Source of the DNA: Symbiodinium natans
Taxonomy: Eukaryota; Sar; Dinophyceae; Suessiales; Symbiodiniaceae
DNA: 64,000 nucleotides
NCBI GenBank assembly: GCA_905221605.1
Contig: CAJNDS010001846.1
Coordinates: 151,501 to 215,500 of the forward strand
Reading direction: 5' to 3'
Every line of letters begins with the position of its first letter. Within the stretch, counting starts at the first letter, position 1. The notes below the pieces were generated by a model. It made no database searches. It saw only the letters and a program-made list of their open reading frames with translations, and was not told where the DNA came from. The translations under genes and the position numbers were made by a program. Below are positions 54,233 through 64,000 of this stretch, piece by piece.

Positions 54233-54343
54233 CCCTAAACCCTAAGATATAATCCCTAAACCCTAAACCCCAAACCCCAAACCCCAAACCCTAAACCCTA
54301 AACCCTAAACCCTAAACCCTAAACCCTAAACCCTAAACCCTGC
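54233..54343 (-). repeat. CCCTAAA array
   Basis: About 15 heptamers with some CCCCAAA. Confidence 0.93.
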
Positions 54344-54394
54344 ATAAGCCATAGGGTTAGGGAGTTAGCGGACCCTGGCTCTCAAACCTTGAAG

Positions 54395-54470
54395 CAAGCT
54401 GCCTTCCATGTGGCACCCGGATGCCGTACGACTCTGGGAGGACTTTCCTTACGGAGCCGTTGGATTCTTA
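54395..54470 (-). CDS. Possible exon: VRKVLPESYGIRVPHGRQLA
   Basis: Open minus frame in an island between arrays; boundaries unresolved. Confidence 0.3.
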
Positions 54471-55573
54471 ACCAAAACCCCGAAAGCCCTTCAGAGAACT
54501 GGGTTCCCCAGTAACCTGGGATAAACAAGGGGGCAGCCAATTTTGGCTAGTCAGGTTTAGGGCTTTGGGATCTCATCTACAGAAAGGGGGATGGGCACCA
54601 CCCTAACGCCTAAACCTCAAAAACTAGTTTGGGGAAGGGAGGGGTACATACGCCATCTGTCACCCTAGGTCGAGGGCGCTAAGGGTTTGAGGTTTCAGGA
54701 CTTAAGGTGGAACATGTGATTGCAAGCGCCGGGGGCAAACCAACAGCTCAGGGCTTAGGTCCTAGGCTTGCAGAACGTTTAGAGTTCTGAAGGCTTTCTA
54801 AGGCTGCCGAAGCCTGAAGCTCTAAACCCTAAACCTTAAACCTGAAACCCTTTACCCTAGCCTAAACCCTAAACCCTAAACCCAAGGTCCCAGATCCATC
54901 CCGGGCGCCCGAAGAGCTCCAACACCAGACCCATGCCCAGTCCCCCTACCTCGGCATTCGGAGGGTTTGGTCTAAGGTTTAGGGTTTAGGGTTTAGGGTG
55001 TAGGGTTTAGGGTTTAAGGATTAAGGTTTCAGGCTTAGGGCTTAGGGTCTTACGGCTTACGGCTTCCGGCTTGGGAGATTTGGGTTGCCATGGGAGGGCG
55101 GGGCGGAGGTTAGGATTTAGCTTGTTTTTTCGGTGGTTCATAATGTCGTATGGAGGCCTATTCTTCAGAATGGCTGCGTATGGGCAGCTTGCAATGGACC
55201 AAGGAGCCCATTCCCGGAATAAAATGAATGCCCTTTTTCGTTCAAAGAGGCTTCTTAGGGAACCTACACCGTAAAAAGGGGGAATAAGGGCCAACTCTGG
55301 TCCTGGCATTTCAGGGTTTAGAGGGTAGGGCTTCGGGAGCGAGAATCAGGGTTTAAGGTTTCGGATTTCGGGTTTAGGGTTAGGGTTTATGGTTTAGGGC
55401 CAAAAACCCGAACACAGAGCCTCCCATCCACCCCCTTATATAGCATATTATTGTACATTAGAAAATTTCGACGAGATGAATACACAAAAGTCCAAAGGCA
55501 GACCTTAGAGTCTACACTCAGAGCCTACACCCCAACCTTCAACACCCCAACTGGAATGCCTAAACCCACAAAC

Positions 55574-55812
55574 AAAGCATAGATGCACACAGGCGCCGGC
55601 ACCGTGTTTTTGCTCAAGGAGATACACTTTCGCAACTTTCGCGCGTTGACCGTTGTGAGCAGAGGTTCTTGATCTCTTGAATATGAAGCAGCGCAAGAGG
55701 CCGCGCGCAAAGACTTTGCCCCAACACTTTCTTGGCTGGGAAAACTTTCCGGGATCAATTTGCAGCAGCTGGGTTTTGGGTGCCTTGTTTGAAGACCAGG
55801 CTCTGCGCAGCT
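55574..55812 (-). CDS. Exon of 79 codons, basic unknown protein
   Basis: Acceptor CTGCCAG|AGC, donor TTT|GTTTGT. Contains LRRAWSSNKAPKTQLLQIDP, FARGLLRCFIFKRSRTSAHN and AKVAKVYLLEQKHGAG. More Lys/Arg-rich and more regular than the second open frame. No domain named. Confidence 0.5.
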
Positions 55813-55925
55813 CTGGCAGGTGTAGACTAGACTAGACAATATAACTGAAAATTCAGAATGACATGTTGGCAAAATACACAATGCAGTTGTTTTTGGCCTT
55901 GAAGATGCACTTCAATTTACAGGTT

Positions 55926-56442
55926 CAAAGTGACTGACGTCGCAAGGTTTCCGGACCAAGTCCGGTCGAAAAGGCCTCCCCGCGCCCAGTCACAGCCTTC
56001 CACTCGCCAAAACACCGCCAGCAGACGAGGCAGCTCCGACTCGGCGCGCACACCAGCAGTGGAACGCACCTGTTTGGCTCTCACGTCGACAGCAGAAGAA
56101 GAACACAAATCAAGCAGAAGTTGCACGCGCAATCTCCCGCAGCTCAAAGCTGCCACGTCGGGCAAGGGTCCGGCGGACTGCCGCTTCAAGGACCGCGGCG
56201 CCGCCGCCGTGACCCTGAGAGCCGGCTTCCGGAAGGCGAAGCAGAGGCAGCCCGAAACTAATCCACTGAACGAAACGCAGAAACCAGGAAAATCGTGCGC
56301 GGGGCTCAGGAAGCTATTCGAGGGGGGAATCTACACGTGCACTGATTCGGAGACAAGCAGACGCGTGAGGGAGCGGCCCCCTCGCTGCCTCAGCAATCGC
56401 ATTTCCAAATGGCCTGGCCAGTTGCACGCCTTGGCAACATGA
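55926..56442 (+). CDS. Possible plus-strand exon, Ser/Arg-rich
   Basis: Acceptor TTTACAG|GTT, then about 170 codons including TDVARFPDQVRSKRPPRAQS and CAGLRKLFEGGIYTCTDSET, closing with TGA at 56440. Low-complexity; the minus strand is open for 90 codons. Confidence 0.35.
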
Positions 56443-56600
56443 ACATTCTCATCGCACAGGCATGATTCAAAATTCTGCAGCCACTCGCACGCATTGGTAA
56501 CATGGACGCTTTCATCGCGCGGACTTGCGCGCATCGGTCACATGGACATTCTCCTCGCGCGGACATGGACGCTCTGGACACTCGCACACATTGGACCCAC
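56440..56600 (+). repeat. Degenerate repeat family A, inverted
   Basis: Units such as tcatcgcgcggacttgcgcg and cgcgcggacatggacgctctgg, the reverse complement of those at 16250-16570. Confidence 0.65.
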
Positions 56601-57030
56601 TGCCCAAGTGTCAAAACGCAAAGGCACCGTCGCCAAACATCTGTCTTGTCGGAACTCCTGCCCACCAAACACGCCGGAGACAATAATCCATTGGCGCCGC
56701 AGATGCCTCGTCTGGCTGACAACAGTCCTGTCAGTCAGAAACTAGCAAGCACGGCCGGATTGGGCCCATGCCCTTCAAAGCCCGCGCTACGCTGGGCCCA
56801 GTGCTCTTCAGCAAGAACACCCACCGCTGAGTGGTTGGAAGTTGACGCGGTCGCCGTCCCCTCGTCCGTCAAAGACGGTACATTTGCACACTTGTCTTTG
56901 ACAGCTTTGCAAGTTCCGCTGCCGGACCTTCACACGGGAAAGGACCAACGCTCGCTGCGGCCCCTACAACCTCTTCACGCCCACGCACCTATATTATATG
57001 CATGTATACTTTTCGATGATTCCGGCTCGT
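56600..57030 (+). CDS. Possible plus-strand coding frame
   Basis: SVLSELLPTKHAGDNNPLAP, then ALRWAQCSSARTPTAEWLEV and FAHLSLTALQVPLPDLHTGK. Ends in a poly-C tract; the tail beyond about 57030 is not coding. No domain. Confidence 0.33.
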
Positions 57031-57879
57031 GGTTCACTGGTCCCACCCCCCCCCCCCCCCCCCACGGTATCCCTCCAGCCCTCCCTCCCCTACCCCCTCT
57101 CCACAAAACCTTCATCCCCAAACCCTAAACTTTAGAATTAAACTTTAAGGAGGGGGGGGGGCACCATAAACCCAAAACCTTAATCCCTTAACTTACACAC
57201 CCTGTCAAAGCTTAGTCCCCCTAAGCCCTCAACCCTAATCCCTAGAAAACCACACCACAGGCCAAGCGCTGGGGCCGCGCCTTGGGCCATGATCTGCGGT
57301 TCAAGGTTCTAGAATTTAAGGCCTTCAGGCTTCGGGTTTACGTTCTGAGGTTGAAGTCTACACCCACGACCCCCAAATCCTGAAGCCTTAAGCCTCTAAA
57401 GCCCTGCATACAGATTGCGATCTGAAAGTGTAGACTTTTAGATTCGACTCCTGAATCTGGCTATGACCAGCGAAGCCCTAAGGACCTAGCCCGGCCGCCC
57501 ACGTATCACTGGCGCTCATACTTGCCTCCCAAAGCTGCCGAGAATTGCCTATGACTATTGCTCTTGCCCCGCTGTTGGGGCTCCTATCGCTCACTACTAT
57601 GACGGTGGCTCGGGGGTGTGGAGTTTTGCTTGAGCCTGAGCTTCTCTGTTGTAACGTTGACCTCGCACTATGAACTTACCTCCCCCTTGCGAGATCCCTA
57701 TCCCCCGCCCTATTTGCAGAATCCAGTCCGAGTCCAACATGAATTGACGCCGAATCCAGCCCGAAAAAACTATGAAATACTCCCGCTTGCACGCGAAAAC
57801 CCGAGTACTTGTCTCCCAAATACATCAAAAAGCAGCCGCCGCAAGCACGTTGGGCCATCGGGATTTAGAGCTGGGCTGA

Positions 57880-58020
57880 AGGGGCAAGGGGGAGGAGGGG
57901 AGAGGAGGCGAGAGGAGGGGAGGGGAGGAGGGGAGAGAGGGAAGAGAGGGAGAGGGGGGGACAGGAGGGGAGAGGAGGGGAGAGGAGTGGAGAGGAGGGG
58001 AGAGGAGGGGGAGAGGAGGA
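57880..58020 (+). repeat. GGGGAGAGGA purine array
   Basis: Purine-only imperfect 10-mers; potential triplex or quadruplex former. Confidence 0.88.
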
Positions 58021-58392
58021 TCTTCCTGTCTCTTCAGCCCGAATGGCTAGATTTGCGAATGCAAAAATACATATATATATATATATATGTATATGTATGT
58101 ATGCGTACATATATATATATATATGTATATATATATATGTGCCAACAGAGCCTCCTATGATCCACAGAGCCTTTGTTCAAATTATCGTTGCCTGGCAAGG
58201 TGTAAGGCTAACTCACTGCGTCAAGAAAGAAACATGCTTCCAAGGCAACACCATCGATGAGGTTGTCCTCAACAAATCAATCGCATTATACACATCAAGC
58301 TAACATATTAGGGAGTGCGCAGTATTACACTTGCGCATCCAAGTTAATAGAACTTGAGGTATAAAGGATGCGTCTCGCGATTGCTTTCGAAA

Positions 58393-58905
58393 CTAGTTCA
58401 TGCAGAATCGCTTGATGCAGTTGCAGTAGATATTTTTCATCGAAGGCTTCTTGACTGGCTTCTTGGTCTTTGCAGCAGGCCTACGAAGAACAGTACCTGG
58501 CCGCACCACCCTCTTACCCTTGCCATATATAATGGATGGGTGTGACGCAGTACGAACTGCAGGTGTACGTGGAAACCAAAATTTCCTTGCTAATCTTTCA
58601 GACAGCATCAGGTCGAAATGTCTGTATTGGGTACCAGCGCACGTAGCTGCAAAAGCTTGACGCAAGCCGTCCTTGCGGAAGAAAATGGCTTGGGACCCTT
58701 TGAGCGCTTGCTCGATGCCGTAATACCACTCAACTTTGGTTCCCTTTGACCAGATATTTCTGTATCCGGGCCAGCCGATGTTGCTCCATTTTGGTAGTGA
58801 TGACATCAGGCCCTGAACTTGAGCAGCAGTTTGCTGAAACCGTGCGTCTGCTTCTAAAAACCAAACCCATCCGACTTCAGAATGTCGTTGGTCAGACCGA
58901 TAGCG
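58393..58905 (-). CDS. Glycosyltransferase-like gene, exon 2 (3' end)
   Basis: 170 codons to a stop. VGWVWFLEADARF resembles the metal-binding acidic motif of GT-A enzymes such as GT25; then IGWPGYRNIW, KGSQAIFFRKDGLRQAF and YRHFDLMLSERLARKFWF, resembling the later acceptor-side region with its Asp. The tail VLRRPAAKTKKPVKKP is the RRPAA/Lys-Pro type seen in many dinoflagellate proteins. Acceptor TTACTACAG|CGC, in phase 0 with exon 1. No signal peptide or membrane segment in what is visible. Function assigned by motif resemblance only. Confidence 0.68.
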   Translation of the reverse strand, partial: RYRSDQRHSEVGWVWFLEADARFQQTAAQVQGLMSSLPKWSNIGWPGYRNIWSKGTKVEWYYGIEQALKGSQAIFFRKDGLRQAFAATCAGTQYRHFDLMLSERLARKFWFPRTPAVRTASHPSIIYGKGKRVVRPGTVLRRPAAKTKKPVKKPSMKNIYCNCIKRFCMN

Positions 58906-59019
58906 CTGTAGTAATTGATAGCATCTCAGGGTCAAAATGCTTATCCAAATTCGTTTGTAGGATATAAACGAACGAAAGTACTATAAAACAAAAACAGTAT
59001 ACCAAAAAAACAAACTTAC

Positions 59020-59388
59020 TTGAAACTGCTTGCGCAGCCTCGTAAACCATCGGTGCCGTACAGAGTAATGCACGATCTCATTGGGCTGCAGCTTCTTGCC
59101 CATGTGCTCGTCAGTGCCATATCGATATCCATAAATAACATGGACTTTGTTAGCGCCCATACCTTTTAATTCTTGGAGAAGTGGGTTATGCACGCCATGG
59201 TTGTCGGCATGCGACAATATGAGGAAGAGTGCGTTGCTAAGCTTGGCCGGTGTCTCAGGCAACACGAGCTTGGCTTCATCGACGTGCTTCGCTTTGCAAC
59301 GTTCCAGCGTCTTTCGTTTAGACTCATCAGTACTGCACCACCAGGACAAATTGCAGGAACATTTGCGCCATGCCATCTCAGATAGCCT
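59020..59388 (-). CDS. Glycosyltransferase-like gene, exon 1 (or internal)
   Basis: Ends CAA|GTAAGT, a canonical donor; the 114-base intron (59019-58906) keeps phase. Carries LSNALFLILSHADNHGV and NKVHVIYGYRYGTDEH, a Rossmann-like N-terminal half. An ATG lies at 59376, but acceptor TATAG|AGG at 59389-59390 allows four more codons, so the true start may be further upstream, outside what can be read. Confidence 0.65.
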
Positions 59389-59649
59389 CTATACCTAAAA
59401 TTGTTGTAAGCACAAGACATCTTTTCATAATATGTTTTGACATTAACACGTAACGTGACCTATGAATGAATCTCGCTCAACAAACTTCATTTGTTTATAC
59501 AGCGACGGTATACATGAATGTTGTCCTTTACTTCTGTGCATGTAGTACGAACACATGGATTTCATCATTATGCGCCAGGTAGCAGCATAAACGTGTTTTC
59601 AAATTTGTTTATAAGCTTCACGATCATGAACTACGACAACTGTCCGCAT

Positions 59650-60645
59650 GTGTTGTAGAGTACACAGGTACAGTTGGGAGCATGTTTTTGCCGTTTGGGG
59701 TTTTTTGAGCGACCCTAAGCCCTATTTTCAAGTTGAAGCACTCATTTCCGAAACTTGCGGTGTTGAGTGAATTAAGCATGATTGTGTTGGGCGCACGTGT
59801 TTTGTATATTGCACAGGTGCAATTGGGAGCATGTTTTTGCCGTTTGGTGTCTTTTGAGCGACCCTAAACCCTAAATTTCAAGTTGAAGCACTCATTTCCG
59901 AAACTTGCGGTACTGAGAGAATTTCTAGTGCACAGGCACACTTGGAAGCATGTTCTTGAACGCTTGAGGTCTTTTGAGCGACCCCAAACCCTAGATTTCA
60001 AGTTGAAGCACTCATTTCCGAAACTTGCGGTGTTGAATGAAGTAAACATGATTGTGTTTGGCGCGCACGTTTTGTACAGTGTACAGGTACAATTGGGGCA
60101 TGTTTTTGCCGTTTGAGGTCTTTTGAGCGACCCTAAACCCTAAATTTCAAGTTGAAGCACTCATTTCCAAAACTTGCGGTGTTGAATGAAGTAAACATGA
60201 TTGTATTTGGCGCGCATGTTTTGTATAAGTACAGGCACACTTGGAAGCATGTTTTTGCCGCTTGAGGTCTTTTGAGCGACCCTAAATCCTAAATTTCAAG
60301 TTGAAGCACTCATTTCCGAAACTTGCGGTGTTGAATGAAGTAAACATGATTGTATTTGCCGCGCATATTTTGTGTAGTGTACAGGTACAATTGAGAGTAT
60401 ATTTTTTCCGTTTGGGGTCTTTTGAGCGACCCTAAACCCTAAATTTGAAGTTGAAACACTGATTTCCGAACCTTGCGGCGCTGCATGAACTGAACGATTT
60501 TTGTTTGGCCCGCATGATTTGTACAGCGTACAGGTACAATTGGGAGCATGGTTTTGCTGCTTGGGTCCTTTAAGCAACCCTAAGCCCTAACTTTCAAGTT
60601 GAAAGACTGATTTCCGAAATTTGCGGGTGCTGAATGAGCTTGAAT
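59650..60645. repeat. 149-bp satellite, 7 units
   Basis: Units anchored by gagcgaccctaaaccctaaatttcaag start near 59711, 59860, 59980, 60129, 60278, 60428 and 60576: spacing 148-150 except one of 120, where about 29 bases are missing. Each unit includes two telomere-like CCCTAAA words. Confidence 0.9.
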
Positions 60646-60724
60646 GCAGTGTTCGAGATTTCCAGATATATCAAGAAATTATAAATCTCATCTGACATAT
60701 CGTAAAAATTACTACCGTCACAAA

Positions 60725-61465
60725 CATTACCGGAACAAATCGTACAAATCAAGGCGGCTAGCTTGGGTTACAGCTTTGCTGAAACCTTGATTACTAGTTA
60801 TTGCGGTCACTGTCAACTTTAGCCAGCAGACACAGACACACAATGCCGGAACAAATCGTACAAGTCACTGTCGTCCACAAACATTGCCGGAACAAAATGC
60901 CGGAACAAATCGTACAAGTCACTGCCGTCCACAAATATTGCCGGAATAAATCGTACAAATCAATATGGCTAGCTTGAGTTGCAACATTGTTGAAATCTTG
61001 ATTACTGGATACTGCGGCCCTTCTCAACTTTAGCCAGCCGACCCCGACGCACAATGCCGGAACAAATCGTACAAGTCGCTGCCGTCCACAAACATTGCCG
61101 GAACAAATCGTACAAATCAATATAGCTAGCTAGACTTACAACATTGTTGACATGTTGATTATTGGTTTTTGCGGTCATGGTCAACTTTAGCTAGCCGACC
61201 CAGACGCACAATGCCGGAACAAATCGCGTACAAATGAATGCTGCCCACGCGCACTGCCCGAAGCAGGTTAGGATAAATTCGGGTTAAGGTTTAGGGCCAC
61301 ACTGCCGGAACAAATCGTACAAACCCTTGCTGCCTTCACTAGCAATATCGCCGGAACAACTTGTACAATCTCTGCTGCCCACGCACGCTGCCGGAACAAA
61401 TCGTACAAATCCCTGCTGCCTTCACTAGCAATATCACCTGAACAACTTGTACAATCTCTGCTGCC
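60725..61465. repeat. Satellite with 20-bp core TGCCGGAACAAATCGTACAA
   Basis: About a dozen copies of the core (for example 60842, 60898, 61051, 61094, 61212, 61300, 61389), in larger units of about 170 bases that also carry ctcaactttagccagc. Minus-strand ORFs repeating DLYDLFRQ and TICSG are its translation. Confidence 0.85.
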
Positions 61466-61488
61466 CACGCACGCTCTACAAGCCACTT

Positions 61489-61790
61489 CCAAGGAAGCAG
61501 TTCGCAGCCCCCTAAGCCCTTCTATAAGGTTGCAGGTTCCCGTTCAACCTTCCCTGCAAATCTTTTTGGCAACAGCTGGGAGGGCCTCCAAGGAAGCAGT
61601 TTGCAGCTTCTGCAGCTCCCTAAACCCTTCTTTATGTCGGCAGGTTCCCTTACACTCGGTTATGCTTCTCCTGCAAGGAATTTCCAGGAAGAAGTTTGCA
61701 GCTCCTAAAACCATTCCGCACGTCTGCAGGGTCCCCCGAAACCTTCCCTGCAGATATGCCTGCAGGCTCCAAAAGCGGCTCTGTTTCCCC
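61489..61790. repeat. About 96-bp tandem repeat, 3-4 units
   Basis: Units begin ccaaggaagcagtt(c/t)gcagc near 61489, 61588, 61684 and 61769 and share gcaggttccc and ccttccctgca. Confidence 0.72.
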
Positions 61791-61798
61791 AAATTTGT

Positions 61799-61802
61799 AC
61801 CC

Positions 61803-61876
<74 letters not shown>

Positions 61877-61886
61877 ACCCTAAACC
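61799..61886 (-). repeat. CCCTCAA heptamer array
   Basis: About 12 identical variant heptamers; complement of the TTGAGGG array at 48847-49000. Confidence 0.95.
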
Positions 61887-62034
61887 CTACCCCTAGAGAT
61901 GTAGTCTTGGGGCTTCTGCTTAGTGCCACGATAAGGAAGCAGCTGCAGCGAGCGGCAAAGATCCGTGCGGCAGCGGCTCCGACGCATTCATAGGCTCAGC
62001 CGCTCGAAATTTCGACTGCAGTATGCCCTGAACT

Positions 62035-62140
62035 CTAAGCCCTAAACCCTAGACCCTAAACCCTAAACCCTAAGCCCTAAGCCCTAAACCCTAAACCCTA
62101 AACCCCAAACCCCAAACCCTAAACCCTAAACCCTACACGT
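62035..62140 (-). repeat. CCCTAAA array
   Basis: About 14 heptamers with CCCTAAG and CCCCAAA. Confidence 0.9.
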
Positions 62141-62499
62141 TACACGTTTAGATCCTAAGCCTCTGCAGGTGGTTGTTGGGAAAGTAAGAGAAAACGCAGT
62201 GGAGAGTCCAGCAGAGCCAATTGCCCCTTCAATGCTGGCTCCATGTTACTGGTACCAAAATCCGAAACTGGGGGGAGCCCAAGCATCGAAAATCTAGGGT
62301 TAGGGTTTAGGGTGTAGGGTTTAGGGCATAGGGTTTAGGGTTAGGGTCGGGGTTTGGTTGGGGCCCCTCTTCCTGTTTGTGGTTCCTCACAAGCCTCCTT
62401 GAGCAAAAAGGGGGGTACCCTCTTTGTATTCCAGAGCCGCAGTGCATGAAGTCCTCATGGTCCTGACCGTCGACCTCTCATTCAAACCCCCCCTGTCCC

Positions 62500-62790
62500 T
62501 ACATATACAAAGGAACAAATCGTATAAATCCCTGCTGCCAGCATTTGACAGGTGTGCTTCCGTCATTGCCCCAGAGTTCGCGCATTCTCTCCGCTGTAGG
62601 AACGGAGGTTACGGCACATGTAGGCTGACAGAACTTGTACGTTGCAGCAACGATACATGCACTCTTGTGAAACCGCCGGGACAAGCAAGATCTTTCTTTT
62701 GGCACGTTTCGCCTGAGCTTTCTCCCCAACTCCCCAAACACGTATTGAAAGAGTATGGTCAGCGCGACCAGGGCATAGCCTATCTTTCTG
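62500..62790. other. Dispersed satellite core and overlapping open frames
   Basis: Holds another copy of the core (ggaacaaatcgtataaatccctgctgcc) near 62512. Frames of 80-123 codons are open on both strands but include that repeat, so coding is doubtful. Confidence 0.35.
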
Positions 62791-62958
62791 CATAATGATA
62801 GGCCGGCGCCTCACCCACAGACCCAGTACACATCCCTACTCAGACTCAGACTGACCATAGTACAGCTGTTTCGCGTACTGAAACTGGCCAGATCGTCTGA
62901 CGATGACGAAGAAAATGGATGTGGCCGCACGCACAAATGTTTAAACACATGAACTCAC

Positions 62959-63448
62959 TGCACATCTGTCGAACCTGATCCAAGAGCTTGCGCTCTTGTT
63001 CACTACGGCTCTTCAAAGCTTCGAAGTTCTCGTCATGCCGAAGGTCCTCGAACTCAACATCATCATCGTCCGAGTCGCTTAGAATCAAAATGGGAGACTG
63101 CAAGACTAGCTCGACACAAGTCGTAGCCGTGGGCAGTACAGATGGAAACAAGAACTCAAGCACTTGCGCCGAGCAGGAAGATGGTAGTGAAAGATAAGGC
63201 ACTGTCATCCAGACTTTGATGTCCTGGCGCTGCGCGTCATGAAGTTCGATTTCTTGTAGCAGAACTCGGAGCCATGCTAAGGTCTCTTGGCGAGTTTGTT
63301 GAATGGCCAGCAACGGTTGCGCGAAGTAGTTGCGCTCAGCAGCACGGATGCTAATGGGAAGCATGTTCCACACGAGCTGGGCTTCTTGCGCTATCACGGC
63401 AGGAACATCAACGGGTCGGCTCCAAAACATATGAGCATACATCTGCAT
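62959..63448 (-). CDS. Unknown protein, exon with acidic stretch
   Basis: Frame from about MQMYAHMFWSRPVDVPAVIA through AERNYFAQPLLAIQQTRQET to LILSDSDDDDVEFEDLRHDE and a coiled-coil-like end (SRSEQERKLLDQVRQMC). Canonical donor A|GTGAGT at 62958; a 62-base intron to CGTCAG|ACG is plausible, after which NDLASFSTRN continues. The polyacidic segment suggests a nuclear or regulatory protein; no family recognised. Confidence 0.52.
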
Positions 63449-63449
63449 G

Positions 63450-63689
63450 GCAGCTGCCGCAAGGAGAACAATCTACTACAGCAGCAAACACTAAAATAGT
63501 GTTTGGGACATGTGCGGCTTTGGCGAATTGACGGAGAAAGTCTTGAAATCGCAACTTCAAGAGGTCAGCAGGCATGAAGACTGCAACAAGCAGCCATGCA
63601 GAAAGCTCTTTTTCGGCTTTCTGGGTACTGCGGTACAGAGTTCTCGCAAGCAGCATCGAACGACTGTACAGTTGAACTTGCTTGCCAAA
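63450..63689 (-). CDS. Unknown protein, upstream exon
   Basis: Acceptor TTGTTAG|TTT, then FGKQVQLYSRSMLLARTLYR and KELSAWLLVAVFMPADLLKL, then RFQDFLRQFAKAAHVPN. It overlaps the start of the next frame; a short intron ending TGCGGCAG|CT or a frameshift must lie near 63450-63510. Confidence 0.48.
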
Positions 63690-63789
63690 CTAACAAAATG
63701 TGGTAATGTTAACCTCACATCTATAAATGGGGTGGCAACTGTAATATTCGCCGGGCCAGAGGGGCTCAGCCGAAGACTACTTTCCATTA

Positions 63790-64000
63790 CGGGAGGTTTT
63801 CGGGCCGATGTGTGTAAACAAGTCTATATAGGGGGGTCCGGTGAAAATAATAAGGGGGTGACAACAGTAAAATTTGGCCGGCCAGGAATCAGAAATTTTA
63901 CTTGCAGAGAAGACTTTTCGAGCTCCGAGGCTCTAGAGAAGCAGATCTCGTTTGAGATTGCTTGTCTTGTGAGATTGCTGCAGCTCCAGAGCTGCGAGAA
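63790..64000. other. Right edge, nothing recognised
   Basis: No repeat array and no convincing frame. Confidence 0.4.

Noticed and set aside
59650-61465. CRISPR array
   Set aside because: Repeat units of 149 and about 170 bases without constant short repeats and variable spacers; eukaryotic context.
60794-61492. ORFs repeating DLYDLFRQ / TICSG
   Set aside because: Translations of the satellite with the 20-bp core; irregular spacing and stops argue against a repeat protein.

Overview
The window looks like nuclear DNA of a dinoflagellate, most likely of the Symbiodiniaceae. The reasons are: plant-type telomere heptamers (TTTAGGG/CCCTAAA) throughout; reconstructed short exons whose introns nearly all end in AG|G and begin with GC or GA as often as GT, a pattern reported for Symbiodiniaceae; a Lys/Pro-rich RRPAA tail on one gene; and no bacterial operons, rRNA or tRNA. 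No database search was possible, so family names rest on motifs read by eye.

Layout. (1) About 0.5-52.6 kb: heptamer arrays in both orientations, roughly one per kilobase, separated by islands of unique DNA. Long reading frames here are mostly repeat artefacts, but the islands carry short minus-strand exons (27-120 nt). When joined at AG|(exon)|GT/GC/GA boundaries they keep frame and spell KH-type RNA-binding domains. At least four KH units can be read: KH-A (45.7-42.5 kb), KH-C (34.9-31.1 kb), KH-D (26.5-25.5 kb) and KH-B (24.7-20.4 kb). Loose parts of others lie at 49.3, 46.8, 38.8, 37.9, 27.2 and 8.0 kb. Near the left edge six exons (4.4-0.5 kb) join in frame into a charged tail rich in Arg-Glu-Asp. 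All run right to left on the minus strand; one giant gene or several neighbours cannot be decided here. The introns are the telomere-like arrays plus small transposons. (2) 15.1-19.9 kb: an AT-richer block nearly free of heptamers, with very long trinucleotide arrays. (3) 28.9-30.3 kb: an island with longer gene-like frames. (4) 31.9-34.4 kb: a 1.26-kb direct tandem duplication inside a KH intron. (5) 55.5-57.1 kb: one minus-strand exon and two plus-strand frames. (6) 58.4-59.4 kb: a two-exon glycosyltransferase-like gene. (7) 59.65-61.8 kb: three different tandem satellites. (8) 62.9-63.7 kb: an intron-containing gene of unknown function.

Mobile elements include a 746-bp foldback element with a 7-bp target duplication, a 96-bp terminal-inverted-repeat element with a 6-bp target duplication, three further MITE-like families with six copies each, and a fragment resembling a tyrosine recombinase. 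Two elements appear to have been split by later insertion of telomere heptamers, and one of these has an uninterrupted relative elsewhere in the window. That is local evidence that the heptamer blocks are inserted into existing DNA rather than left from chromosome ends.

Working interpretation: the exons build a multi-KH RNA-binding protein, plausibly nuclear or messenger-ribonucleoprotein associated, while telomere-like blocks and MITEs have expanded its introns. Splice joins are inferred and need transcript data.
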